Source: Nitrospira sp. (GTDB lineage Bacteria; Nitrospirota; Nitrospiria; Nitrospirales; Nitrospiraceae). From it: a stretch of DNA of 64,000 nucleotides. The notes beneath the pieces are model-generated. The model saw only the letters and a list, made by a program, of their open reading frames with translations, had not been told where the DNA came from and did no database searches. The translations under genes were made by a program, and so were the position numbers. How positions within the stretch are numbered: position 1 is the stretch's first letter; each line of letters begins with the position of its first letter. Of this stretch, positions 43,575-52,619 are shown in pieces. The stretch is from NCBI GenBank assembly GCA_005116835.1, contig SWDM01000023.1, positions 334,998 to 398,997 of the forward strand. Reading direction: 5' to 3'.

Positions 43575-45094
43575 ACCTCAAGACCGTTCCGCTCGGTGTC
43601 ATCGGAGTGCTGTCGGCGGTGGCCGGAGCAATCGGCTACAGCCTTGTCCCGGAGAAACTCTGGATCGCCACGCTTCTAGAAGTATCGGCGCTCCTCTGTC
43701 TAATCACTTTTAGTATCGTCCACTTCAGCGGGCTTAAGGCCTTCACGACCCGCCGCTCCACTCGCCTAGGGGCGAACAGCATCATGATGATCCTGCTCTT
43801 TGTCGCGATTCTCGCGATCGTCAACTTTTTGGCTGCCCGCCACTCTATTCGATGGGATCTGTCCGAGAACCAAAACTTCTCCCTTGCTCCACAAACGTAT
43901 CGTGTGATCAGGAGCCTTCCACGCGAGGTGAGCGTCACGGTCTTCACCAGAGAAAAAGATCCAGGCTATCAAGCCTATAAGGAACGGCTCGACAGTTATC
44001 GGCAGGCCAGTTCGAAGATTTCCGTGGAGTTTGTCGACCCGGAACGGCAGCCGAAAATTGCTCAACAGTACGGTATTTCACGAACCGATACCGCTGTGTT
44101 CGAGAGTGCCGGTCAAACTGTCAGGGTCAATGCTCCCTCGGAAGTGGAGCTGACCGGGGCGTTGATCCGTGTGTCCCAGGACAGCAAAAAGCGAGTACTG
44201 TTTCTGGAAGGGCATGGGGAGCCGAGTCTCGACGATCGGGAGAGAACCGGTTTGTTCGCTGCTCGAGAAATCTTGATCAAGCAGGGTTACGAGGTCGGCA
44301 CGGTCAGCTTGCTCAAAGAGGAGGCAGTGCCGGATCGTACGGCCATTCTCATCGTGGCTGGCCCTCGCCGGCCGGTGACCGCTGAGGAGCAGGAACGAAT
44401 ATACACCTATGTGGAGAAGGGGGGCCATCTATTACTGTTCATCGACCCGGACACGCAGGCCGATCTGAATCCTCTGCTCAAGCGGTGGGGGTTGGGAGTC
44501 GGCCCTGGGGCTCTTGTCGATTTGCAAGATCGATTGGCCCAAGGCGATCTGACCTCCCTGCTGGTCCGTACGTTTACTGAACATGAAATAACATCAGATC
44601 TCTCCGCCGCCGTACTGTTCCCTCTTGCTCGGCATATTACCTTTGACGAACAGGTCGGCAGTGCATGGGATTACGTGCCGCTTGCCCGAACGTCACCGAA
44701 TAGCTGGGCAGAAACCGACATGAAGGGCCGCGTCGTCAACCTTGATGAAAAGGAAGACATCAAAGGCCCCCTTCCGATGGCCGCAGCCCTTTCGCCAAAG
44801 GTCGCGCCGGAAGAGGGCAAGCCCCGGCCTGCGATTGTGGTCATCGGCAATTCAACCTTTGCGACCAATGCCTACGTGAATTTCCCAGGCAACAGCGACT
44901 TTTTTCTCCACTCGACCGCCTGGTTGGCCGAAGAGCGGAATATCATGGCGATTGTCCCGAAAGATTCCGCGTTGCGGCCCTTTACTCCCAATCCGCTGGA
45001 AGAACGAGCGCTGCTTTATCTGCAAGTGATTCTCTTGCCGGCCACCATGCTGTTTTCCGGGATCATGGTGTGGCGAAAGCGCCGGCGCCTCTGA
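43571..45094 (+). CDS. GldG-family ABC transporter auxiliary protein
   Basis: 507 residues from ATG 43571, which overlaps the permease stop. Two N-terminal helices (about 12-30 and 35-55 plus 72-92), then an ABC_transp_aux domain (LVFLEGHGEPS, VAGPRRPVTAEEQERIYTYVEKGGHLLLFID) in the periplasm and a C-terminal anchor helix near 485-505. Works with the ATPase and permease as a Gld-type complex, for which the cargo in non-gliding bacteria is unknown. The stop TGA is followed immediately by a repeat element. Confidence 0.9.
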   Translation: MNLKTVPLGVIGVLSAVAGAIGYSLVPEKLWIATLLEVSALLCLITFSIVHFSGLKAFTTRRSTRLGANSIMMILLFVAILAIVNFLAARHSIRWDLSENQNFSLAPQTYRVIRSLPREVSVTVFTREKDPGYQAYKERLDSYRQASSKISVEFVDPERQPKIAQQYGISRTDTAVFESAGQTVRVNAPSEVELTGALIRVSQDSKKRVLFLEGHGEPSLDDRERTGLFAAREILIKQGYEVGTVSLLKEEAVPDRTAILIVAGPRRPVTAEEQERIYTYVEKGGHLLLFIDPDTQADLNPLLKRWGLGVGPGALVDLQDRLAQGDLTSLLVRTFTEHEITSDLSAAVLFPLARHITFDEQVGSAWDYVPLARTSPNSWAETDMKGRVVNLDEKEDIKGPLPMAAALSPKVAPEEGKPRPAIVVIGNSTFATNAYVNFPGNSDFFLHSTAWLAEERNIMAIVPKDSALRPFTPNPLEERALLYLQVILLPATMLFSGIMVWRKRRRL

Positions 45095-45295
45095 CAGAAT
45101 GCTGAAAAATCCCGCCAGCAGCAGAAGACCGTTATTTGGTTTGTCTCGTTTGTTTAGTTAAACCAGACAGACCAGATGAACCAGATAAACAAAACAAACC
45201 TGTTTGAACATCCTGGGGCTATTTTATATCGGCACCGTTATGTAATATTTCAACGGTGTGTTGTGAGCAAACTGAGTTTTTCAGAAGCCTGCTAG
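45095..45295. repeat. Inverted-repeat element between GldG-like and DUF4340 genes (repeat C family ends)
   Basis: Left end CAGAATGCTGAAAAA begins right after the TGA of the upstream gene; the right end reads, inverted, CAGGCTTCTGAAAAA and stops 4 bp before the ATG at 45300. The interior is distinct and contains AAACCAGACAGACCAGATGA-type tandem units near 45160-45195. The insertion separates two genes that are usually adjacent. Confidence 0.8.
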
Positions 45296-45299
45296 TCCG

Positions 45300-46676
45300 A
45301 TGCGTTATTGGCCCACAATCGTCATGGCGGTCGTACTGATTGGGCTCAGTCTCTATCTCTATGCCGTCGAGCTTCCACAGAAAGAATCGCACGAGCGGCA
45401 AGACCTAGACGATAAGAAAGTGCTGTTGTTCGACCAGGAAGCGCTCTCCGGGCTCACGATCAAATCCGATCAGCAGCAACTCGTGTTTGCCCGTACGGCT
45501 GAAAAAGGCTGGGTATTGACCTCGCCGCTCAAAACCGATGCGGATCAGCGGGAGGTGCAGAATCTCATCCGGGCGTTGGTTACCGGCAACGTGACCCGTG
45601 TAGTCGAGGACCTGCAGGCCAATCTGGCCCCATTTGGACTCGATAAGCCGGTCACAACCATCACCGTGACAGCCGGCGCTGCACAGGAGACCTTCTCAAT
45701 CGGAGACAGCGGCCCCCTTTCATCCACGCTCTATGTCCTTCGTGGATCGGATCGCAAGGTGCTCCTGACCAATCTGGAGCCCAAAGACTTCGTGAATAAG
45801 ACCTTGATGACCTATCGACGCAAGGATCTCCTGCAAATGTCACCGAGCGATGTCGAACGTGTCCGTCTCACCTATCCAACTACTGAAATTGTCCTCTATC
45901 AGGGACAGGAAAAACCTAAGAGCAAGTGGAAAATTCGTTACCCTATTGAAGCCGAAGCCGATCAAACGGAAGTACGGGCTCTGCTGTTCAGGCTTGAGGA
46001 TCTCAAAGCGATGGGCATCATCGATCCGGGACCGGAACGCGACGTCCTGGCCCTAACACTCACCGCCCCCAAAGTGAAAGTCACGATCCATACAGCCGAT
46101 AGAGACCAGACAATCAAGCTCTACCAACCTGATCCGGCCAGCGGCGAAGCCTTTGCAGAAATCAGCCCTATCGGCCCGCTCTATCGCGTGAATCCCACCA
46201 CGATTAGAGATCTGACCAAGGAACTCTTTACGTTTCAAGACAAGCGGTTGCTCGGCATCGATTATACCGACATCGCGATGCTCTCCGTTAAAACACCGAC
46301 TGAACAATATGTGCTGATCAATGAGCAGAATGAGTGGGTGTTGGAGGATCGACCGACTGAGAAATTGGATCAACAGGCCATCGACTTATTTATGAGCCGT
46401 GTCGCCAATATCCCTGCTGAGGAGCGTGTGGTCAAACAGGCGGGACCGTTGGCGCCCTATGGCCTCGTGACACCAGCAGCAGAGTTTATCGCCACGGGAA
46501 GGAATGGGAAGATTGCTGGTAAGCTCTCAATCGGCAGCCATGCCAACGGATTGGCCTATGCGATGGGGCAACGGATTCCAGGTGTGTTTCAGATTCGCGC
46601 CGATCTGCTCACCCAGATCCCAGCCAAGAAAGACCTCCTGGCTTTGCAAACGGAAAAGGCGTCGGCTGGGCGCTAG
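45300..46676 (+). CDS. DUF4340-domain membrane protein, partner of the Gld-type ABC module
   Basis: 458 residues. One N-terminal transmembrane helix (TIVMAVVLIGLSLYLYA) followed by a periplasmic region of duplicated DUF4340 domains (FARTAEKGWVLTSPL, NEWVLEDRPTEKL). Its usual genomic neighbours are ABC, permease and GldG, as here. The start codon has no ribosome site of its own, because a repeat element occupies the leader. Confidence 0.88.
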   Translation: MRYWPTIVMAVVLIGLSLYLYAVELPQKESHERQDLDDKKVLLFDQEALSGLTIKSDQQQLVFARTAEKGWVLTSPLKTDADQREVQNLIRALVTGNVTRVVEDLQANLAPFGLDKPVTTITVTAGAAQETFSIGDSGPLSSTLYVLRGSDRKVLLTNLEPKDFVNKTLMTYRRKDLLQMSPSDVERVRLTYPTTEIVLYQGQEKPKSKWKIRYPIEAEADQTEVRALLFRLEDLKAMGIIDPGPERDVLALTLTAPKVKVTIHTADRDQTIKLYQPDPASGEAFAEISPIGPLYRVNPTTIRDLTKELFTFQDKRLLGIDYTDIAMLSVKTPTEQYVLINEQNEWVLEDRPTEKLDQQAIDLFMSRVANIPAEERVVKQAGPLAPYGLVTPAAEFIATGRNGKIAGKLSIGSHANGLAYAMGQRIPGVFQIRADLLTQIPAKKDLLALQTEKASAGR

Positions 46677-46907
46677 CCCTACGGTGAAGAGGTCTGCCAC
46701 GGCGCTCTGAAGCGCTGTGAACGGCGAGAGGAAGGATTGCCGGGCGGCCTTTTCTTATCACCTTACCGGATGCCGTTCTATTCCTCCGCGTTTCTCCTCT
46801 CAAGTTTCCGGCGGCCAGACCGATACAAACTGAGAGGATCGTCGTCTCGATATGGATAGGACGGTCGACTCAGGCAGCCCGGTATCGGCCCAAGCTCGGA
46901 GGTCTTC

Positions 46908-47414
46908 ATGGACATGCAGACAGAGGCGCGCCCAACCCTCGGTAAAACGATTTTGATTGTCGATGACGATCCATCAATGCGGCTGATCTGCGTCAAGACA
47001 CTCCGCGCGAAGGGGTATACAGTCATTGAGGCGGAAGGCAGCTCGGAGGCGTTGAAAGCCTTGGCGACGCACCGAGGGCCAATCGACCTGCTGCTGACCG
47101 ATCTCATGCTGCCCCCACCAAGCCTTCAACTTACTGCAACCGAAAATCCGTATCCCCGTGTTCATGGCCATGATGTCATTCAACGCACCCTCGCAATGGG
47201 GCAGGCCTCCAGGGTGATCTTAATGTCGAGCTTGCCGTACCATGAGCGCAAGGCGTACCAACCGTCCATCGAGCACCTGCCGTTCCTCCAGAAGCCATTC
47301 TCTGTCGAAACTTTGATGCAGGTAGTGGATGAAGTGCTCGCAGCGGCGCCGCTTTCCCCCGGCGACTCCTTGACCAAGCCGACCGCCAAACAGGATGTTC
47401 GGTGGTTTGGCTAA
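46908..47414 (+). CDS. Stand-alone response-regulator receiver protein
   Basis: 168 residues. CheY-like receiver: acid pair in IVDDDPSM near 17-20, phospho-acceptor Asp in LLLTDLMLP near 64, conserved Lys in FLQKPFS near 128. Between the third strand and third helix there is an unusually long insert (PPPSLQLTATENPYPRVHGHD). No output domain and no kinase adjacent, so an orphan. Confidence 0.85.
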   Translation: MDMQTEARPTLGKTILIVDDDPSMRLICVKTLRAKGYTVIEAEGSSEALKALATHRGPIDLLLTDLMLPPPSLQLTATENPYPRVHGHDVIQRTLAMGQASRVILMSSLPYHERKAYQPSIEHLPFLQKPFSVETLMQVVDEVLAAAPLSPGDSLTKPTAKQDVRWFG

Positions 47415-47483
47415 TGTCTCTCTCCAAGGCCTGTGATTCATGATCCATCCGGTCCCCGATACATTCTCCCCGCGGCATCGTTA

Positions 47484-47675
47484 GCCCGCATTATTCATGA
47501 CAGTTCGTCGCGAAATCGCTGAGCCGCGTCGCGAGAGCGGTGCGCGGAGCTCCGAGAACCCCAGGCGTACTCGTGCAGTACGTTGAGGGTTCGAGGGCCG
47601 AGCCCGCCGCCCGAAGGCTCGTCGTAGCAGCGGATCGGCGATTGCCGCAGAAGTGTTCATGAATAATGCGGGTTA
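47484..47675. repeat. Dispersed ~190-bp repeat A, copy 2 (inverted relative to copy 1)
   Basis: Ends TAGCCCGCATTATTCATGA (47484-47502) and its inverse at 47657-47675, 18 of 19 matching. Aligned to the reverse complement of 13447-13640 along its whole length. Lies 70 bp after the response-regulator stop; the following 180 bp up to 47855 hold no gene. Confidence 0.85.
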
Positions 47676-47854
47676 GAGGATGAAGGTTATGACCGCACTT
47701 CCTTAATTCACTCCTAGTTCATGCCTTGCGCCGAGTGACGCGCTCTCTTAGAATAAGTGGACTCCGATGCGGCAATGACGGTAAGAGATCGATTCGCTAA
47801 AGAGGGAATTTGAAACGTGACCAAGAAAGATCAGGAACCAAGGAGAGGAAGCGA

Positions 47855-49048
47855 GTGAGGCGTAGAATGGCGGCATTCATGGTTTGGCTGCTTCTTGCTC
47901 TATCGGCTCCAGTCGGCTCGGCTATGGCGACGGGGGTGACATTACATATTCCTCCGGTGTTTCAAGAGCGTCCGAGTTGGAGCTGGGCGGCCGTTGGAGA
48001 GATGGTCTTCAAATACTATTACGTGCCTGCCGTCCATCGGATCGACTATCAGTGTGGAATTGTGCAGGAACAGAAGCTGTGCATGGGGACACCGAATTGT
48101 ACCGACTGCGATCTCCCGGCAGGCGATGCCACCTCCATGTTTCGGCTCCTTGAGCAGTATCCTGGAATGGCCTCAAAGAGCAGTAAGGCAGGACCTATCG
48201 CGCTGACAGCTCAATTAAAGGGCGGAAGTCTATCCGAAGCAGAAGTGAAAAAAGAGATCGATGAAGGCCGCCCTATCATTGCGGAGGTCGCTCCGTCCGG
48301 GTTCAAGATCAATGGAATCTCTCACCATATGGCACTTATCGTAGGCTATAACGATAGTTCCGGCAATCTGATGTTGACCGTGAACGATCCGTTCCCCTTC
48401 GAAGACGACCGCTTCCTCTGGATCGCGAACCCCTATCAGCCAAACATGGATATGTCGGGAGAAAACACCGGCCAATATGAAATTAGTTTTGAACGATTTC
48501 GCTCAAAGATAAAGTGGAAGCAGACGATGTATCGGATTAGCTGCACCGGCCATGATTGTCCGTCAGACAGCCATCAGGTTGCAGATGGCGCCGTTGCGAA
48601 AGACGATAGCGAAGCGCTTCAAGCCGTCCTAATGGCATCCTCCGGAGAGTTCAAAGCATTACGCACGGGACACAAAGCTGTCGATGGGACAGGGACAACA
48701 TGGAGGTCCACAGTTTCATTTGCCGACGCTAAGCAATGTCTGGTACGGGACAAGGACGATTCCGATGGAGCGAGATGGAGTTGTCTGTTCAAATTTTCAG
48801 ACAGATCGGAGGCCGATAACGCGGCGGAAGATATCGTGAAGCGATTGCATAAGAGTCTGCCGAATGGTTGGGTCGGAACGGATCTCAACGTGGACTCGGA
48901 CTCAGAGTTGTACACCAAGACAGACAAGTTTTCTGCTACGAAACCAGGAACGGATACAGCGATCAGCCTCTATTTCATCGATGTCAAAAAGAGTGGGCGG
49001 GTTTCCATGTATCTATCCGTTCAATCTCCACTTCCAATCCACCCGTAA
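47855..49048 (+). CDS. Exported papain-like (C39-type) fold protein with Ser in place of the catalytic Cys
   Basis: 397 residues from GTG 47855 (AAGGAG upstream); ATG 47867 is an alternative, both giving the same signal peptide MAAFMVWLLLALSAPVGSA. Papain-like layout: the WCWAA motif is replaced by WSWAAVGEM (Ser43), followed by YQCGIV, then His157/158 in ISHHMALIVGY and Asn-Asp in VNDPFPF. Ser at the catalytic place means either a dead enzyme or a rare Ser nucleophile. C-terminal ~170 residues form a separate domain of unknown type. Periplasmic. Confidence 0.8.
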   Translation: MRRRMAAFMVWLLLALSAPVGSAMATGVTLHIPPVFQERPSWSWAAVGEMVFKYYYVPAVHRIDYQCGIVQEQKLCMGTPNCTDCDLPAGDATSMFRLLEQYPGMASKSSKAGPIALTAQLKGGSLSEAEVKKEIDEGRPIIAEVAPSGFKINGISHHMALIVGYNDSSGNLMLTVNDPFPFEDDRFLWIANPYQPNMDMSGENTGQYEISFERFRSKIKWKQTMYRISCTGHDCPSDSHQVADGAVAKDDSEALQAVLMASSGEFKALRTGHKAVDGTGTTWRSTVSFADAKQCLVRDKDDSDGARWSCLFKFSDRSEADNAAEDIVKRLHKSLPNGWVGTDLNVDSDSELYTKTDKFSATKPGTDTAISLYFIDVKKSGRVSMYLSVQSPLPIHP

Positions 49049-49068
49049 GTACGTTAAATTCAAGCCAC

Positions 49069-49145
49069 GCCCCCGTAGCTCAGTTGGATAGAGCAGCGGT
49101 TTCCTAAACCGTTTGTCGTACGTTCAATTCGTATCGGGGGCACCA
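49069..49145 (+). tRNA. tRNA-Arg (anticodon CCT)
   Basis: Complete cloverleaf: acceptor GCCCCCG pairs with CGGGGGC, D arm AGCTCAGTTGGATAGAGC, anticodon stem GCGGT/ACCGT-type with loop TTCCTAA, T arm GTACG-TTCAATT-CGTAT, and encoded CCA. Anticodon CCT at 49103-49105 reads AGG codons. Confidence 0.95.
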
Positions 49146-49289
49146 ATTCACACCGCACACCCTCATACCCGCTTCAATTATCGTCCATAAGAGCTGCAAT
49201 TTTTCTTCAGTCGGCATAAAGCGTTCCTGTCTGCTTTCCCATGTTTTCTTGCCACGTTGTGGAGGCTGGGCTAGACTTTCCCCACATCT

Positions 49290-50687
49290 ATGGCACGAGC
49301 AAAAATAACAGAACAGCCCCGCGTGCGCTCCAAAGCTGCCACTGCTGCCGCGATTGAGGAACTTACGCGTGGCGCAAGTGACCTCAAGGAGTTTCTCTCG
49401 CAGGTGGAGGATCTTGGCCGGGAAGGCTTTCCCTATCTCGATGCCGCCAGGGCCAGAACCGAGTTGCAGTTCCGAGAATGCATTCGCCGCACGTTTGGTG
49501 AAAAATCACCGGAGTTCCAAGCGCATCGCCAGCACAGACTGCTCATGGGCAGCCCTGAGGAGACGCGGCAGAGTATCGCCCTGATCAAGTCACTGATTGC
49601 CATACTGGACCAGAAAAAGCTTGAGTTGCAGGGAGGCCCACCGCCACAACCGATTCCAGCAACAGCCCCTGCCCCGTCGATACCGGCTCCCCCACAGTTG
49701 ACCTTAGTGCCGGCATCGATCTCGACAATTCAGATGACCATGATGCAAACGGGACCGATAGTACCACCGCCGGTGGCCGTTGCCTCGACGGCGAATATCG
49801 GTTTAGCTCCAGTCGCTGCAGCGCCCAGCTCACCTCCGGTCCCCCAGCTGCCCCAGGCCCCTTCACCCAAGCCGGAGATGCTGAGCCCAGCTAGCCAGAA
49901 GCCTGTGCCATTGCCGATTCCACCAGCTGCGGCTGTAATTGCGGTACCGCCTGCGCCTCCGCAACCGGCGGCGCACGTCTCTCCTGAACCTCAGCCACTG
50001 TTAACAGCGGCGACGCAGCCTGCGCAGGCAGACGTGTCTCAGGCAGATATGCCGCCGCAGCAACCGCGGCCTGAACCTGAACCTATTGTGCCTCCAATTT
50101 CCTCTGTCAGCCCGCAGCCTAAGATCCAGGAAGCGTCTCCTGCCCCGACGTCTCCGCAGTCGTCACCTGCGATGCCGGTCGCTGCTTCCGTTCCACAGGA
50201 GCCCGCACAGCAGTCGTCTCAAGCCGTATCGGACTCGATCGAGCGAGTGAAGACCCTTTGTTGTCGCTTCCACTCAGTCGCCCGGCAGTTGCGGCTCCGT
50301 GGGGAATATCGAGCTACGTTGACTGTGGAAGACGAGGTCGATGCGCAAGATCTGCTGCATGCGCTGTTGCGGACTCAATTCGATAATATCGAGATCGATG
50401 AATGGATACCGAATTATTCAAACGGAGCCTCGCGCACGACACTGTTGCTCAACGATAGCCGCCTAGCGGTGATCGTCAAGAAGACACGCTCAGGTCTCAA
50501 TGCCAAGGACATCACTGAACAGCTCAAGGTTGACGCGGCGCGATATCGATACCATGGACGTTGCACGACACTCTTGTGCTTTATGTACGACCCTGATGGC
50601 CGTATCGGAAACCCGCAAGGCCTTGAGACGAGTTTGACGAGCGTAAGCGACTCCTTTGTTGTCGAAGTTCTTGTCGCTCCGAAATAA
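49290..50687 (+). CDS. Protein with a degenerate DpnII/MboI-type PD-(D/E)XK nuclease domain
   Basis: 465 residues in three parts: a helical N-terminal part (1-110, LKEFLSQVEDLGREGFPYL), a Pro/Ala-rich linker (about 112-315), and a C-terminal domain (about 316-465). The latter follows the REase_DpnII-MboI-like pattern: DAQDLLHALLRTQFDNIEIDEWIPNY, then SRTTLLL and VIVKKTR, then FMYDPDGRIGNPQGLE. In active members the pattern is SRxDFLL and xEVKKTR; here Asp is Thr384 and Glu is Ile395, with only Lys397 kept. Nuclease activity is therefore unlikely. The gene is followed 15 bp later by a small AsnC-type ligand-domain gene; the two probably act together. Confidence 0.75.
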   Translation: MARAKITEQPRVRSKAATAAAIEELTRGASDLKEFLSQVEDLGREGFPYLDAARARTELQFRECIRRTFGEKSPEFQAHRQHRLLMGSPEETRQSIALIKSLIAILDQKKLELQGGPPPQPIPATAPAPSIPAPPQLTLVPASISTIQMTMMQTGPIVPPPVAVASTANIGLAPVAAAPSSPPVPQLPQAPSPKPEMLSPASQKPVPLPIPPAAAVIAVPPAPPQPAAHVSPEPQPLLTAATQPAQADVSQADMPPQQPRPEPEPIVPPISSVSPQPKIQEASPAPTSPQSSPAMPVAASVPQEPAQQSSQAVSDSIERVKTLCCRFHSVARQLRLRGEYRATLTVEDEVDAQDLLHALLRTQFDNIEIDEWIPNYSNGASRTTLLLNDSRLAVIVKKTRSGLNAKDITEQLKVDAARYRYHGRCTTLLCFMYDPDGRIGNPQGLETSLTSVSDSFVVEVLVAPK

Positions 50688-50701
50688 TCAAGAGGTGATA
50701 A

Positions 50702-51112
50702 ATGAAGAAGCCGAAATCAGCTGCCCCTGCGCGCACGACACTGTCTCTGGGCACTTCCGCGATGAAAGAGTCAGCAATCCCCCGCGAGGTTAGCCCACGT
50801 TCTCCTATTTCTTTAGTGCCGAGCACGATTCACGGGCCGGTCGATGGCGGAAGAGTCGTCTCGGATCGTGCCTACGTGTTCATCAATGTACTGCCGGGCC
50901 GGACAAGCGATGTGGCTCGGGCTTTGTGCGGAATCAAACAAATTAAGACTATCGATCCCTGCTGGGGAAAGCCGGATATTATCGTAGTGGTGGAAGTGTC
51001 GGATCAGGATGCGATGACTCAGTTAGTGCTGAGCAGGATTCATGAGATTGACGGCGTTTCTCAGACCGAAACCCATCTTGTCTATCGCTTGAAGACTGGT
51101 GTCGCCAAGTAA
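50702..51112 (+). CDS. Stand-alone AsnC/Lrp-type ligand-binding (RAM) domain protein
   Basis: 136 residues. The first ~50 residues are low complexity. The rest is a complete RAM fold (AYVFINVLPGRTSDVARALC, IKTIDPCWGKPDIIVVVEVSDQDAMT, VLSRIHEIDGVSQTETHLVY) that in Lrp/AsnC regulators binds amino acids and drives oligomerisation. No DNA-binding helix-turn-helix is present. Spaced 15 bp after the pseudo-nuclease gene, with AGGTGA upstream of ATG, so same transcript. Confidence 0.85.
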   Translation: MKKPKSAAPARTTLSLGTSAMKESAIPREVSPRSPISLVPSTIHGPVDGGRVVSDRAYVFINVLPGRTSDVARALCGIKQIKTIDPCWGKPDIIVVVEVSDQDAMTQLVLSRIHEIDGVSQTETHLVYRLKTGVAK

Positions 51113-51215
51113 CCTGCCTGCATTGTGAGGCTAGCCTCAGTTCCTCGTCGTCTGAACCGGGCTGTGGGCTTCGACAGAATATGCAATGCTAGGGTGAAGA
51201 GGGAATCTGTTTTTC

Positions 51216-52619
51216 CTATTCGACTTCTCCGCTGTCAGCATCATCGCCAAGGTCCAACCCAAACCGGTCAGCCATCCGATAGAGCGTGCGCCGGTCGATA
51301 CCGAGGATCTTTGAGGCTTTGACTTTATTTCCCTTGGTTTCCTTCAGTACACGGACGAGATGGCGCTTTTCGATCTCCTCAAGTGTCAGCCCACCCTCAT
51401 CGCTCTGCTCGATTGATCGGACGCTGTCTTTCGCAGGCAGCTCTGTCCGATGCAACGATGCAGGCAGATCGTCCGGTGTGAGGAGGGGACCGTGACTCAA
51501 CGAGACCGCCCGCTCGATGGCGTTTTCCAACTCGCGCACGTTGCCGGGCCACTGGTATTGCATCAACAGCGCCATCGTCTCCGGCAGCACCCCGCGCACC
51601 GCATGGGCGGCTCCCGCCGCGCATTTCTGTAAGAAGTGATGCACCAACATTGGAATATCCTCCCGCCGCTCCACGAGGGACGGCAAGGTGATATGCACGA
51701 CATTGAGCCGATAAAATAGATCGTCCCGAAACTTTCCCTCTTTGACAAGCTGCTCGAGATCCCGATTAGTTGCCGCAACAATACGGACATCGACCTTCGT
51801 CGATATTGTGCTGCCGACACGGCGAACTTCATGATCCTGCATGACGCGCAACAATTTTACTTGTAGCGCCTGGCCGGTCTCGCCGATTTCGTCGAGAAAG
51901 AGTGTGCCCCCGTTCGCGGACTCAAAGAGGCCGATCTTGTTGCCCACCGCTCCGGTAAAGGCTCCTTTTTCGTACCCGAACATTTCCGACTCCAGCAGGG
52001 TGTCCGGCAACGCTCCGCAATTCACCGGAATGAACGGCTTGTCACGCCGAGGCCCATTGGCATGGATCGCCCGCGCGATCAGCTCCTTGCCGGTTCCGCT
52101 TTCTCCTTGCAGGAGCACCGTGCTCTTGCTCTCGGTCACGCGAGCCACCAGCTTATATACTTCCAGCATGGCGGGGCTGCTGCCCACCAGTGGAGACCAT
52201 TCATCTTTGTTCTTCAACTCTTCGCGGAACCGAGCATTCTCACGGATAAGGCGGCAGTGATCGAGGCTTCTCTTCACCACCAGCTTGATATCCTCTTTCT
52301 TGAATGGCTTGGCGAGATAGTCGTAGGCCCCCTGTTTGATCGCTTCAATCGCGCCCTCAAGAGAGCCGAACGAGGTGAGGACCACGACCTCTGTATCAGG
52401 ACTCATGCGCTTAAATTCACGCAAGACCGTAAGCCCATCGACCGCGCCCATGCGAATATCTGTCAGTACCAGATCCACTCGTCCTAGCCGTCCACGTGCG
52501 ATGACCTCCTCTCCGCTGGCGAAGGCTTCGACGGTATAGCCTTCTTTCTTTAAGGCCTCAGCCAGGAGATCGCGCGCGACTGCATCGTCGTCGGCTACAA
52601 GAATGTTCGCTGGTTGCAT
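51216..52619 (-). CDS. Sigma-54-dependent response regulator (NtrC family)
   Basis: 467 residues. Receiver domain with DDDA and phospho-acceptor Asp54 in VLTDIRMG; AAA+ domain with Walker A GESGTGKE, GAFTGA sigma-54 contact loop and second-arm FLDEIGE; C-terminal Fis-type helix-turn-helix (KVKASKILGIDRRTLYRM). Activates sigma-54 promoters after phosphorylation by the adjacent histidine kinase. Start overlaps the kinase stop by one base. Confidence 0.95.
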   Translation of the reverse strand: MQPANILVADDDAVARDLLAEALKKEGYTVEAFASGEEVIARGRLGRVDLVLTDIRMGAVDGLTVLREFKRMSPDTEVVVLTSFGSLEGAIEAIKQGAYDYLAKPFKKEDIKLVVKRSLDHCRLIRENARFREELKNKDEWSPLVGSSPAMLEVYKLVARVTESKSTVLLQGESGTGKELIARAIHANGPRRDKPFIPVNCGALPDTLLESEMFGYEKGAFTGAVGNKIGLFESANGGTLFLDEIGETGQALQVKLLRVMQDHEVRRVGSTISTKVDVRIVAATNRDLEQLVKEGKFRDDLFYRLNVVHITLPSLVERREDIPMLVHHFLQKCAAGAAHAVRGVLPETMALLMQYQWPGNVRELENAIERAVSLSHGPLLTPDDLPASLHRTELPAKDSVRSIEQSDEGGLTLEEIEKRHLVRVLKETKGNKVKASKILGIDRRTLYRMADRFGLDLGDDADSGEVE

